Source of the DNA: Burkholderia sp. Nafp2/4-1b
Lineage (GTDB): Bacteria > Pseudomonadota > Gammaproteobacteria > Burkholderiales > Burkholderiaceae
DNA: 64,000 nt
NCBI RefSeq assembly: GCF_003635165.1
Contig: NZ_ML058601.1
Coordinates: 186,001-250,000 of the forward strand
Direction of reading: 5' to 3'
The notes beneath the pieces were generated by a model. It searched no databases. It was not told the origin of the DNA and saw nothing but the letters and a program-made list of their open reading frames with translations. How positions within the stretch are numbered: position 1 is the stretch's first letter; every line of letters starts with the position of its first letter. Shown piece by piece: positions 18,259 to 26,657 of the stretch. The translations under genes and the position numbers were made by a program.

Positions 18259-19527
18259 TCACGCATCCGTCGCGCGCTTCAGCAGCAATTCCCTTTCGCG
18301 CTCGTTGCGGGTCAGTTCGGCCGCGCGGCGGAACTCGAGTTTCGCTTCGTCGGCACGGCCCAGCTTCGCGAGCAGGTCGCCGCGCACGCTCGGCAACCAG
18401 TGATAGCGGGCCAGCGCCGGATCGTCGCGCAGCACGTCGACGATTTCCAGCGCCGCCGCCGGCCCGAACGCCATCCCCACCGCCACCGCACGGTTCAGCT
18501 CGACCACCGGCGACGGCGCGACTTCCGCGAGCGCGTCGTACAGCGCGACGATCTGCGCCCAATCCGTGTCCGACGCATGCCGCGCACGTGCATGGCACGC
18601 CGCCAGCGCGGCCTGCAGCGCATACGGGCCGCGCACGCCGCCTAGCTTCGTCGCCCGCTCGAGCGCCGCGAGGCCGCGCCGGATCAGCAGCGGATCCCAG
18701 CGGCTGCGGTCCTGGTCGAGCAGCAGCACGGGCCGCCCCTGCGCGTCGGTGCGCGCGTGCATCCGCGACGCCTGCAGTTCCATCAGCGCGACGAGGCCGA
18801 GCACCTCGCTTTCGTCCGGCACGAGGCCGGCCAGCACGCGGCCGAGACGCAGCGCCTCGTCGCACAGCGCCGGGCGCGTCCAGTCGTCGCCCGCGGTCGC
18901 CGCATGGCCCTCGTTGAACACTAGGTAGATCACCTCGAGCACCGATGCGAGCCGCGCCGGCCGCGCGTCGGCGGACGGCACCTCGAACGGCACGCGCGCC
19001 GCCGCGAGCGTGCGCTTCGCGCGCACGATGCGCTGCGCGATCGTCGGCTCGGGCGACAGGAACGCGCGCGCGATCTCGCTCGTGGTCAGCCCGCCGAGCA
19101 ACCGCAACGTCAGCGCGACGCGCGCATCGGTCGACAGCACCGGATGGCACGACGTGAAGATCAATCGCAGCAGGTCGTCGCCGATATCGTCGTCGCGCGC
19201 ATCGGCGAGCGCGTCCGCGATGTCGGGGACGACGTGCGCTTCGAGCGCATCCATTTCATGCCCGAGCTGGTCGCGCTTCGCCGCGTGCAGCGACTCCTGC
19301 CGGACCCGGTCGAGCGCGCGCCGCTTCACGGCCGTCATCAGCCACGCGGCCGGGTTGTCGGGCACGCCGTCGACGGGCCAGTGCTCGAGCGCCGCGACGA
19401 GCGTGTCCTGAGCAAGCTCTTCGGCCACGCCGACGTCGCGCACCAAGCGCGCAGCGCGGGCGATGATCTTCGGCGCCTCGATTCGCCAGACGGCCTCGAT
19501 CGCACGATGGGTCGCCTCGCGCGTCAC
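18259..19527 (-). CDS. ECF42-type RNA polymerase sigma factor with long C-terminal extension
   Basis: A 422-residue extracytoplasmic-function sigma factor, about twice the usual ECF length. Region 2 is at residues ~10-75 (ARLVRDVGVAEELAQDTLVAALEHWP, given in part) and region 4 at ~115-165 (LGGLTTSEIARAFL). The long C-terminal part has VIYLVFNEGHAA and helical TPR-like repeats. This extension and the neighbouring YCII/DGPF proteins mark group ECF42, which is controlled without a classical anti-sigma factor. The GTG start overlaps the VOC gene stop (GTGA). Confidence 0.9.
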   Translation of the reverse strand: MTREATHRAIEAVWRIEAPKIIARAARLVRDVGVAEELAQDTLVAALEHWPVDGVPDNPAAWLMTAVKRRALDRVRQESLHAAKRDQLGHEMDALEAHVVPDIADALADARDDDIGDDLLRLIFTSCHPVLSTDARVALTLRLLGGLTTSEIARAFLSPEPTIAQRIVRAKRTLAAARVPFEVPSADARPARLASVLEVIYLVFNEGHAATAGDDWTRPALCDEALRLGRVLAGLVPDESEVLGLVALMELQASRMHARTDAQGRPVLLLDQDRSRWDPLLIRRGLAALERATKLGGVRGPYALQAALAACHARARHASDTDWAQIVALYDALAEVAPSPVVELNRAVAVGMAFGPAAALEIVDVLRDDPALARYHWLPSVRGDLLAKLGRADEAKLEFRRAAELTRNERERELLLKRATDA

Positions 19528-19940
19528 GACGCGGGCCCCTGGACGGCCGCGTGCTGCTCCGCGTAGACCAGCCCCCATTCGTGGCCGTCCGGGTCGGCAA
19601 AGTCGTGGGTGTACATGCCTGGATACGCTTGCGGCTCGCGCGGCACGGCGCCGCCGGCCGCCCGCGCCTTCGCGACGACCGCATCGACTTCGGCACGGCT
19701 GTCGCACGACAGGCACGGCAGCACCTGCACGTGCGTCGCCGATTCGACGACCGTCTTGCCGGTGAAGGTCTGGAAGAACGGCCGCGCGAGCAGCATCACG
19801 AAGATCGCATCGCTCGCCCGGATGCAGGCGCCCTGCTCGGTCGTATAGGCCGGCACGACCTCGAAGCCGAGCGCGACGTAGAACGCCGTCGCGCGCGGCA
19901 GGTCGGCCACCGGCAGGTTGATGAACACCATCTTGTGCAT
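19524..19940 (-). CDS. VOC-fold (glyoxalase/bleomycin-resistance-like) protein
   Basis: A 138-residue single VOC domain protein: FINLPVADLPRATAFYVALG at the N-terminus and THDFADPDGHEWGLVY at the C-terminus. Substrate and metal use cannot be deduced. It is placed between a YCII protein and the ECF42 sigma factor, with a stop/start overlap with the latter, so it belongs to the same regulatory module. Confidence 0.85.
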   Translation of the reverse strand: MHKMVFINLPVADLPRATAFYVALGFEVVPAYTTEQGACIRASDAIFVMLLARPFFQTFTGKTVVESATHVQVLPCLSCDSRAEVDAVVAKARAAGGAVPREPQAYPGMYTHDFADPDGHEWGLVYAEQHAAVQGPAS

Positions 19941-19966
19941 GAAGGTCGCTCCCGGTGACGATCGAT

Positions 19967-20389
19967 TCACGCGCCCTGGCCGTGCCCGACATTGAGCTCG
20001 CGGAACCGCTCGACTGCTTCGCTCGGCGTCAGGTCGTCGAGTTCGAACAGCGGCCGCACCTCGATCTCGCAGTCCATCTCCGCGCCGAACGGCGCCGGGA
20101 ACCGGCGCGTCCACTCGAGTGCCTCGTCGCGCGAGCGCACCTGGATCAGCGTGTAGCCGGCGATCAATTCCTTGGTCTCCGCGAACGGACCGTCGATCAC
20201 CGTGCCCTTGCCGCCGGTGTAGCGCACGCGCCAGCCGCGCGCGCTCGGCCGCAGGCCGTTCGCATCGAGCAGCACGCCGGCCTTGGCCAGTTCCTCGTGA
20301 TAGACGGTCATCGCCTCGACCAGCCGGTTGTCCGGCAACGCGTCAGATTCGCTGACGGCATTCGCCCGGATCATGATCATGAATCGCAT
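19967..20389 (-). CDS. YCII/DGPF-domain protein 1
   Basis: A 140-residue YciI-like protein of the DGPF type. The naming motif is in VIDGPFAETKELIAGYTLI, and the start MRFMIMIRAN is preceded by AGGAGAG. DGPF proteins are the standard partners of ECF42 sigma factors and are often their targets. The protein is expected to be a small cytoplasmic alpha/beta-barrel dimer; its biochemical function is not established. It starts 27 nt upstream of the VOC gene. Confidence 0.88.
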   Translation of the reverse strand: MRFMIMIRANAVSESDALPDNRLVEAMTVYHEELAKAGVLLDANGLRPSARGWRVRYTGGKGTVIDGPFAETKELIAGYTLIQVRSRDEALEWTRRFPAPFGAEMDCEIEVRPLFELDDLTPSEAVERFRELNVGHGQGA

Positions 20390-20514
20390 CGTTCTCTCCT
20401 TGTCGTCGATGGAAAGCGTCAACCGTTTGTCGGCGCCTTACCCGAACGACGGGTGGCGGACCGCCGAATCGACGTGCGGCGCGACGAATCCGGGTAAACA
20501 CGGAGAAACAGGCG

Positions 20515-20868
20515 TCACAGGAAGCACGGGCCGACTGCCCGCACTTCGACCGTGCACCATTGCGCGGCCGGACACTGGCGCGCGATCTCGATCGCTTCGT
20601 CGCGCGTGTCGACGTCGACGATGAAGAAGCCGCCGACCATTTCCTTCGCCTCGGCGAACGGGCCGTCGACGAGGCGCGTCTCGCCGTCCCGCACCTGCAC
20701 GCGCGTCGCGCGCTCCGAGCGCTCCAGCGACTCGACGCCGCGCAGCACGCCGCGCGCTTTCAGCGTCTCGGCGAAATCGACCATGCGCGCGTACAGCGCC
20801 TGCCCGTCTTCGAGCGTGCGTTCGGCGCGCTGGCCGGTCGGTTCGACAATCAACAGCATGTAGGACAT
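20515..20868 (-). CDS. YCII/DGPF-domain protein 2
   Basis: A 117-residue second DGPF protein (LVDGPFAEAKEMVGGFFIV), distinct from the downstream copy but of the same family. ATG at 20868 is preceded by CAGGAGATTTCC. It is the first gene of the four-gene minus-strand unit, so the promoter, likely recognised by the ECF42 factor itself, should lie within 20869-21075. Confidence 0.88.
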   Translation of the reverse strand: MSYMLLIVEPTGQRAERTLEDGQALYARMVDFAETLKARGVLRGVESLERSERATRVQVRDGETRLVDGPFAEAKEMVGGFFIVDVDTRDEAIEIARQCPAAQWCTVEVRAVGPCFL

Positions 20869-21075
20869 GGAAATCTCCTGTGGCGGCCGTGCGCAAAAGC
20901 GTTCGGATCGCAGGCCGGAATGACACGTCAGATGCGAAGCGTAACAGCCCCGGCGCGCTTTGCCGTGAACGTTGGCCGTTCGGTACTGGCCGGATGGCCA
21001 ATTCGATCGCAACACGCGATTTTGCCGTCAAGATGCGTTCCCGAACCTGCGAATTTTCTTCCTGTGGACCGCTCG

Positions 21076-22923
21076 ATGTCACGCCTGCTACCACCGCTCG
21101 CGCTCGCCGCGTTGCTCATCCTTGTTACCCCGTTCGCCACCGCCGCGCTGCCGGTCAGTGCGGACTGCGGCGGCGCCGCGACGGCCATCGCCGACATCCG
21201 GCATCCCGGCGCTCGCTCGCGGCTGGCCGGGCGCACCACGTCGATCGAAGCAGTCGTCACCGCGGCATTCGGCGGCGCCGATGGCTTCGGCGGCTTCTTC
21301 GTCCAGCAGGCGGACGCGCAGCGACGGCACCGGCCGGGCGTCCCGGAAGGCCTGTTCGTCTATGCGCCGAATGCACGGGTCCGTCCGGGCGAACTCGTTC
21401 ACATGACCGGCAGGATCGAACAGAAATACGGACGCACGCAGTTCGCGCTGTCAGGCCACGCGGCCGTCTGCGCACACGGGCAGACCGTCACGCCGGCCTC
21501 GCTGACGCTGCCGGTCGACAGCGAGGCCGTATTCGCCGCGCATGAAGGCATGCGCGTGCGCTTTGCGCAAACGCTGACGGTCAGCGACACCTACGAACTC
21601 GGCCGCTACGGCAGCATCGTGCTCAGCCGCGGCCGGCTGTACATGCCGACACACGTGGTGCCGCCGGCCGACGCCGCTGCGCAGGCGGCGGCCAATGCCC
21701 GTAATCGCATCGTGCTGGACGACGGTTCGAGCCGCGTGAACCCCGCGACTGCCCGCTATCCGCCGCCCGCGCTGAGCGCGACGAACACGCTGCGCGCGGG
21801 CTACACCGTGCGCGGCGTCGAAGGCGTGCTCGAGAAGCGCTACGGTACGTGGCGGCTGCAGCCGGTGCCAGCGCCGGCACCGGTCTTCATCGCCGCGTCC
21901 AATCCCCGCACCGAAGCGCCGCCGCGGCATCCGCAGGCCGACGTTCGGATCGCGTCGTTCAACGTGTTCAACTACTTCAACGGCGACGGCACGGGCGGCG
22001 GCTTCGGCGATCCCGCCGGCCGCGGCGCGAAAACGCCAGATGCCTTCGCGCGGCAGGAAGCGAAGATCGTCGCGGCGCTGCGTGCGATGCACGCCGACGT
22101 GATCGGCCTGATGGAAATCTCGAACAACGGCCACGGCCCGGCGAGTGCCGTGCAGCGGCTCGCGGCCCAGCTCGGAGAAGGATGGCGCGCGGTGGACCCC
22201 GGCCCCGCGCGGCTCGGCCGCGATGCGATCGCAGTCGCGCTGCTGTACGACAGCCGGACGATCGAACCGGTCGGGCACGCGGCGACCGTCGCACTCGACG
22301 GCCGGAATCGCCCGCCGCTCGCGCAGACGTTCCGGCGCATCGGCGGCAGCCGCGCGTTCACGGTCGCGGTCAATCACCTGAAGTCGAAGAATTGCCCGCG
22401 CGCGAGCGGCCCGGATCTCGACCAGTTGGACGGCCAGGGCTGCTGGAACGCGACGCGCACGCGTGCGGCCGAGCGCATCGCCGCATGGCTTGCCACGTCA
22501 CCGACCGGCGCGCAAGCGGACGGCGTGCTGCTGATCGGCGACCTGAACAGCTACGCAAAGGAAGACCCGCTGCGCACGCTCGAATCGCGTGGATACACCA
22601 ACCTCGTCGCCCGCTTCGCGGGCCGGGCCGGCTACAGCTATGTGTTTCGCGGCGAAGCGGGCAACCTCGACCACGCACTCGCCACGTCGCCGCTCGCCGC
22701 CCGGGTGAAGGCCGCGCATGCGTGGCACATCAACGCTGACGAGCCGATTGCACTGCAGTCCGTGCCCGATTACAAAAGCGCGGCCCAACTGGCGGCCTAT
22801 TACGCACCCGATCCATACCGGTCGTCGGATCACGACCCCGTTGTCATCGACGTTGCGCTGGACGAGCGCGCCACTGGGCGCACGTCGGGCACGAAGCCTG
22901 CTCCACCACGACATGGCGATTAG
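21076..22923 (+). CDS. Secreted ExeM/NucH-like endonuclease/exonuclease/phosphatase-fold protein
   Basis: A 615-residue exported protein. A signal peptide covers about residues 1-24 (LLPPLALAALLILVTPFATA). An OB-fold-like region follows (VHMTGRIEQKYGRTQFALSG). The catalytic EEP domain starts near residue 290: IASFNVFNYFNGDG, DVIGLMEISNNG, AVNHLKSKN, LLIGDLNSYAKEDP and SSDHDPVVIDV supply the expected Glu, Asp, Asn and His residues. Likely an extracellular DNase or phosphodiesterase used in nutrient scavenging or matrix turnover. GTG 12 nt upstream is an alternative start. Confidence 0.85.
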   Translation: MSRLLPPLALAALLILVTPFATAALPVSADCGGAATAIADIRHPGARSRLAGRTTSIEAVVTAAFGGADGFGGFFVQQADAQRRHRPGVPEGLFVYAPNARVRPGELVHMTGRIEQKYGRTQFALSGHAAVCAHGQTVTPASLTLPVDSEAVFAAHEGMRVRFAQTLTVSDTYELGRYGSIVLSRGRLYMPTHVVPPADAAAQAAANARNRIVLDDGSSRVNPATARYPPPALSATNTLRAGYTVRGVEGVLEKRYGTWRLQPVPAPAPVFIAASNPRTEAPPRHPQADVRIASFNVFNYFNGDGTGGGFGDPAGRGAKTPDAFARQEAKIVAALRAMHADVIGLMEISNNGHGPASAVQRLAAQLGEGWRAVDPGPARLGRDAIAVALLYDSRTIEPVGHAATVALDGRNRPPLAQTFRRIGGSRAFTVAVNHLKSKNCPRASGPDLDQLDGQGCWNATRTRAAERIAAWLATSPTGAQADGVLLIGDLNSYAKEDPLRTLESRGYTNLVARFAGRAGYSYVFRGEAGNLDHALATSPLAARVKAAHAWHINADEPIALQSVPDYKSAAQLAAYYAPDPYRSSDHDPVVIDVALDERATGRTSGTKPAPPRHGD

Positions 22924-23235
22924 TGCAATTGCATCAACGTAACGCTCGCAACGGCACTATTTACCTGAAGCGGCAGGCGGCGCCATATTTACCGGGCTTT
23001 CGCGAAATGCAATGAGCCCGCGGTGCCGCTTCGGCCGAAGCGCGAATTTTTTCAACCGCTGTTCCGCCTCGCCGCGCGGGGCTTCCCGGGGTTTTTGCCG
23101 ACGAATTGAAAATTTGTCTCGAAACTCCATCGGCTAATGTGAATCACACTTGTTGCTGGGATTCGTCTTATCTTCAAATTGGCCTGCGAAGTAATTGAAT
23201 TGGCCTGCAAATCAAATCGAAGGAGGATAAACATC
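22924..23235. promoter_or_regulatory. Intergenic region upstream of the DUF883 gene with paired direct repeats
   Basis: The motif AATTGGCCTGC occurs twice (23177-23187 and 23198-23208), exactly 21 bp apart, just upstream of the ribosome-binding site GGAGGATAA. A short palindrome TGTGAATCACA lies at 23138-23148. The rest is AT-rich with no gene seen. Confidence 0.45.
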
Positions 23236-23622
23236 ATGGCGCTCACCGACTCGATCGAACACAAGCTGGACCGTGGTCTGTCCGAGATCCGTCGCACCGG
23301 CCGACGCGTGGGACGCTCGACGCGCTCGCATGCCCAAGACCTGCGTGCGGACGTGACCGACGATCTGCGCGGGCTGGTCGATGAACTGGAAGACCTGCTG
23401 AAGAACGATGGCGACGGCGATATCGCCGCGCTGCGCAAGCGCGTGCAGGCGCGCCTCGACGAAGCGCGCAGCACGCTCGACTATGCGTCGGGCACCGCGG
23501 CCGCCCGGCTGCGCGAATCGGCGGAACGCGTGTCGCAAGCCGTGCATGACAACCCGTGGCAGACCGCGGGCGTCGTCGCCGGTCTCGCGTTCGTCGCCGG
23601 CCTGCTCCTTTCCCGCCGTTGA
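23236..23622 (+). CDS. DUF883 (ElaB/YqjD-like) membrane-anchored protein
   Basis: A 128-residue protein: a charged amphipathic helical region (residues ~1-95, LVDELEDLLKNDGDGDIAAL) ends in a single C-terminal membrane anchor (TAGVVAGLAFVAGLLLSRR). In E. coli, relatives (ElaB, YqjD) are stress or stationary-phase inner-membrane proteins, YqjD binding ribosomes. ATG at 23236 has GGAGGATAA upstream. The SYLF lipoprotein gene follows after 53 nt, so the two are probably co-expressed stress-envelope genes. Confidence 0.9.
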   Translation: MALTDSIEHKLDRGLSEIRRTGRRVGRSTRSHAQDLRADVTDDLRGLVDELEDLLKNDGDGDIAALRKRVQARLDEARSTLDYASGTAAARLRESAERVSQAVHDNPWQTAGVVAGLAFVAGLLLSRR

Positions 23623-23675
23623 ACGGGGCTACCCGCCCCGCCCGTCATCAATCCCGACAACGAAGGAGAATCGCC

Positions 23676-24260
23676 ATGCAGAAATCCCTCGCCCTGAAAG
23701 CCGCCACCGCCGTCATGCTCGGCAGCCTCGTGCTCGCCGGTTGTACCACCACCCGTGACAAACCCGAGGGCGCGGCCGCCAGCGCGTCGAAACGCGAGTC
23801 GATCGACGCGAGCGTGAACGCGACGCTGTCGCGGCTCTATTCGACGGTGCCCGGCTCGCGCGAGCTCGTCGCGAAATCGCGCGGCGTGCTCGTGTTCCCG
23901 AACGTGCTGCAGGCCGGCTTCATCATCGGCGGCCAGTCCGGCAACGGCGCGCTGCGCGTCGGCGGCAGCACCGTCGGGTACTACAACACGTCGTCGCTGT
24001 CGGTCGGCCTGCAGGCCGGCGCGCAGTCGAAGGCGGTCGTGTTCCTGTTCATGACGCAGGATGCGCTCGACTCGTTCCGCAAGTCCGAAGGCTGGTCGGC
24101 CGGTGCCGACGCATCGGTCGCGGTCGTGAAGGTCGGCGCGAACGGCGCGGTCGATTCCAATACGGTCACCGCTCCGGTCCAGGTGCTGGTCCTGACCAAC
24201 GCGGGCCTGATGGGCGACCTGTCGGTGAACGGCACCAAGGTCACCCGGCTCAACATCTGA
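23676..24260 (+). CDS. YSC84/SYLF-domain lipoprotein
   Basis: A 194-residue lipoprotein with signal peptide and lipobox VLAGC (Cys ~22), then a SYLF domain: GVLVFPNVLQAGFIIGGQSG, GYYNTSSLSVGLQAG, FLFMTQDALDSFRK and VLTNAGLMGDLSVNG. SYLF proteins bind lipids in eukaryotes; the bacterial role is unknown, probably in the envelope. It is preceded by GAAGGAGAA and followed by a good terminator, so it ends the DUF883 transcript. Confidence 0.9.
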   Translation: MQKSLALKAATAVMLGSLVLAGCTTTRDKPEGAAASASKRESIDASVNATLSRLYSTVPGSRELVAKSRGVLVFPNVLQAGFIIGGQSGNGALRVGGSTVGYYNTSSLSVGLQAGAQSKAVVFLFMTQDALDSFRKSEGWSAGADASVAVVKVGANGAVDSNTVTAPVQVLVLTNAGLMGDLSVNGTKVTRLNI

Positions 24261-24297
24261 CGATCCGGCGCGGCGCCGCCGCGTCCGCTATCCCGGC

Positions 24298-24325
24298 AAC
24301 GCCGCGGCTCCGGCCGCGGCGTTTT
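24298..24325 (+). terminator. Intrinsic terminator after the SYLF lipoprotein gene
   Basis: A stem AACGCCGCGG with CCGCGGCGTT and a 6-nt loop is followed by further T residues. Confidence 0.8.
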
Positions 24326-24491
24326 CGCATGCGCCGCGCGCAGCGGTTATGATGGCGGCACCTTTGCGGGCATACTGCCGTTCGGGCCGCCGTGCGGCGC
24401 GTTTCGGCGCGAATCCACGACATTCGCGAGCCGATCGCGCCCGTGGCAACGAGATTCAATCAAACCAGACAACAATCTGCGCGAACCTTCC

Positions 24492-25544
24492 ATGGACAGC
24501 GGACACGATCACCAAAAATTCTTCTATTTCCTGTTGTTCGCGGTCACCGTCGGACTGTGCTGGATCCTCGCGCCGTTCTCCGGCGCCGTGTTCTGGGGCA
24601 CCATTCTCGCGATCCTGTTCCAGCCGGTGCAGCGCTGGCTCGCCGCACGCTTCGGCAAGCGGCGCAACGTGGCCGCGCTCGTGACGCTGTCGCTGATCAT
24701 CCTGATCGTGATCCTGCCGCTCGTGTTCGTCATGGCGACGCTCGTGCAGGAAATCGCGTACGTGTACCAGGAGCTCAAGGACGCCCCGCCGAATTATTCG
24801 CAGTACGTCCATGACATCATTCACGCGCTGCCGACGTCGATCCAGCACCTGCTGCAGAAGTACGGGCTGACCAACATCCCGGGCATCCAGAAGAAGCTGA
24901 CCGACGGCGCCGCGCAGATCAGCCAGTTCGCGGCCGCACAGGCGCTCAGCATCGGACAGAACACGTTCCAGTTCGTCGTCAGCTTCGGCGTGATGCTGTA
25001 CATGGTGTTCTTCCTGGTGCGCGACGGCGGCGAAATCGGCCGGCGCGTGCGCCGTGCGATCCCGCTCGACGAAGAGCACAAGAACCTGCTGCTCGCGAAA
25101 TTCACGACGGTTGTGCGCGCAACCGTCAAGGGCAACATCGCGGTCGCGCTCGTGCAAGGCGCGCTCGGCGGGCTGATCTTCTGGATTCTGGGGATCGAGG
25201 GCGTCGTGCTGTGGGGCGCGCTGATGGCGTTCCTGTCGCTGCTGCCGGCGATCGGCGCGAGCATCGTGTGGGTGCCCGCCGCGCTCTACTTCCTCGCGAT
25301 CGGCGCGATCTGGAAATGCGTGATTCTCGTCGCGTTCTGCGTCGGCGTGATCGGCCTCGTCGACAACCTGCTGCGCCCGATCCTCGTCGGCAAGGACACG
25401 AAGATGCCCGACTGGGTCGTGCTGATCTCGACGCTCGGCGGGATGGCGCTGTTCGGCATCAACGGCTTCGTGATCGGGCCGCTCGTTGCCGCGCTGTTCA
25501 TGGCAAGCTGGGACATCTACGCGCGCGCCGAACAGGGCGAATGA
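24492..25544 (+). CDS. AI-2E family transporter (PerM/UPF0118)
   Basis: A 350-residue integral membrane protein with about 7-8 membrane segments: two N-terminal hairpins (residues ~10-80), an amphipathic central part, then a C-terminal bundle with the family motifs LIFWILGIEGVVLWGALMA and LLRPILVGKD. Members include the autoinducer-2 exporter TqsA and Na+/H+ antiporter-like proteins, so the substrate is open. It appears monocistronic, flanked by terminators at 24298 and 25618. Confidence 0.88.
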   Translation: MDSGHDHQKFFYFLLFAVTVGLCWILAPFSGAVFWGTILAILFQPVQRWLAARFGKRRNVAALVTLSLIILIVILPLVFVMATLVQEIAYVYQELKDAPPNYSQYVHDIIHALPTSIQHLLQKYGLTNIPGIQKKLTDGAAQISQFAAAQALSIGQNTFQFVVSFGVMLYMVFFLVRDGGEIGRRVRRAIPLDEEHKNLLLAKFTTVVRATVKGNIAVALVQGALGGLIFWILGIEGVVLWGALMAFLSLLPAIGASIVWVPAALYFLAIGAIWKCVILVAFCVGVIGLVDNLLRPILVGKDTKMPDWVVLISTLGGMALFGINGFVIGPLVAALFMASWDIYARAEQGE

Positions 25545-25617
25545 CGCGGCGCGCGGCCACGCGGCCGCCCCTGCACGAACGGGCGCGGCCCGTTATGGAT
25601 GACGAATCCTGACCACC

Positions 25618-25639
25618 ACGGGCGCCACGGCGCCCGTTT
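25618..25639 (+). terminator. Intrinsic terminator after the AI-2E transporter gene
   Basis: ACGGGCGCC-ACG-GCGCCCGT hairpin followed by TT. It may also serve the convergent TetR gene weakly. Confidence 0.65.
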
Positions 25640-25765
25640 CCATTTCCGGCGACGGCCCCGCCCCCGTCATCACGCCACCATACGGGTCGACGCGATGTGC
25701 GCGGGCACGTTTCACCGTCTTATCGCAGGTTTCGCGTGATCCCGGCTCGAGCGCCCCATTCCTGC

Positions 25766-26566
25766 TCACTCGTCTGATACAGGTTTCGCCAGCGTAACGA
25801 CGACAGGCAATGGACGGTTGGCAATCTCCGTAGCTTCAGCTCTCGGAACCCCGAGCGTTTGCAAAAGCGAAGAGGCAGTACGTTCCGCAAAGCCCTCCTG
25901 GCTATACCCGACCATTTTCAACATATCGGTCACGGGTTCTTCCCCGGCATCAAAACGCAAGTCGATTGCGATGGCGGCCAGTACCGCACCTCCGACTGTA
26001 ATCGCGCTCATGAGTGGCTCGTCGGTGACGAACCTTTGGGCAATGATCCCCTTCTGGATATCTCTCAACAGTCGAGGCCCGAGACCTCCGCTAAGTGCAC
26101 GTGCAGACAGGCCCTCCCGAATCAGGAAATGGCCCCACACGGGGTCGCGTCGCGCCCGCAGCAAAGTGTGGCGCAAGGCGACAGCGATCGTCTCCGCGGG
26201 GTCGGTGAGGTCGGCAGCCATCCGATCCAGCGTGTCTGCGAATTCCTCGAACACTGATTCCAGGACCGCAGCATGAATCGCTTCCTTCGATTCGAAGTGG
26301 TTGTAGAACGAGCCCAAGCCAACGTCCGCAGCCTCGGTAATTTCGTTGATCGCAACCCCTTCCATCCCTTTTTCCGCCATCAGGACAAGAGCCGCATCGA
26401 TTAGACGCGATCTGGTTTCGCGCTTGCGGCGCGCGCCGCGGGGCTCGCGGCTCGGGGTAATCACGGGCGCGTCCTCGTGGGTGGCGGCGGTAGTCGACGG
26501 CTTCGTGCGACGGGTTGAAGGGGCGGGCATCGGCGTTCCGGTGGATTCGACGATTCGAGTATACAT
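25766..26566 (-). CDS. TetR-family transcriptional regulator of the adjacent catabolic cluster
   Basis: A 266-residue repressor. The DNA-binding domain lies at about residues 52-100 (RSRLIDAALVLMAEKGMEGV, then ADVGLGSFYNHFESKEAIH), behind an unusually long ~50-residue Ser/Thr/Pro/Arg-rich N-terminal tail. The C-terminal part is a TetR ligand-binding bundle. The start is ATG at 26566 with AAGGTGGA just upstream; ATG at 26530 is an alternative giving 254 residues. It is divergent from the monooxygenase operon with only 91 bp between starts, so it very likely represses that promoter and responds to the pathway substrate. Confidence 0.88.
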   Translation of the reverse strand: MYTRIVESTGTPMPAPSTRRTKPSTTAATHEDAPVITPSREPRGARRKRETRSRLIDAALVLMAEKGMEGVAINEITEAADVGLGSFYNHFESKEAIHAAVLESVFEEFADTLDRMAADLTDPAETIAVALRHTLLRARRDPVWGHFLIREGLSARALSGGLGPRLLRDIQKGIIAQRFVTDEPLMSAITVGGAVLAAIAIDLRFDAGEEPVTDMLKMVGYSQEGFAERTASSLLQTLGVPRAEATEIANRPLPVVVTLAKPVSDE

Positions 26567-26579
26567 TCCACCTTCAACT

Positions 26580-26608
26580 TTGACAAAACGTTCAGTTATG
26601 AATTTAAT
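26580..26608 (+). promoter_or_regulatory. Sigma-70 promoter of the monooxygenase operon with an internal palindrome
   Basis: TTGACA (26580-26585) is followed after exactly 17 nt by TTTAAT (26603-26608). The palindrome TTCA-GTTA-TGAA (26591-26602) fills the spacer and is a plausible TetR operator half-pair. Transcription would start near 26615, about 43 nt before the GTG start. Confidence 0.7.
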
Positions 26609-26657
26609 GTCATCAAGACAGCGCGGAGCCGTCTGTATGAAGAATGGAGACTGAACA

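Noticed and set aside
23138..23148. CRP site suggested by TGTGA...TCACA
   Set aside because: The two half-sites are separated by one base, not the six needed for CRP.
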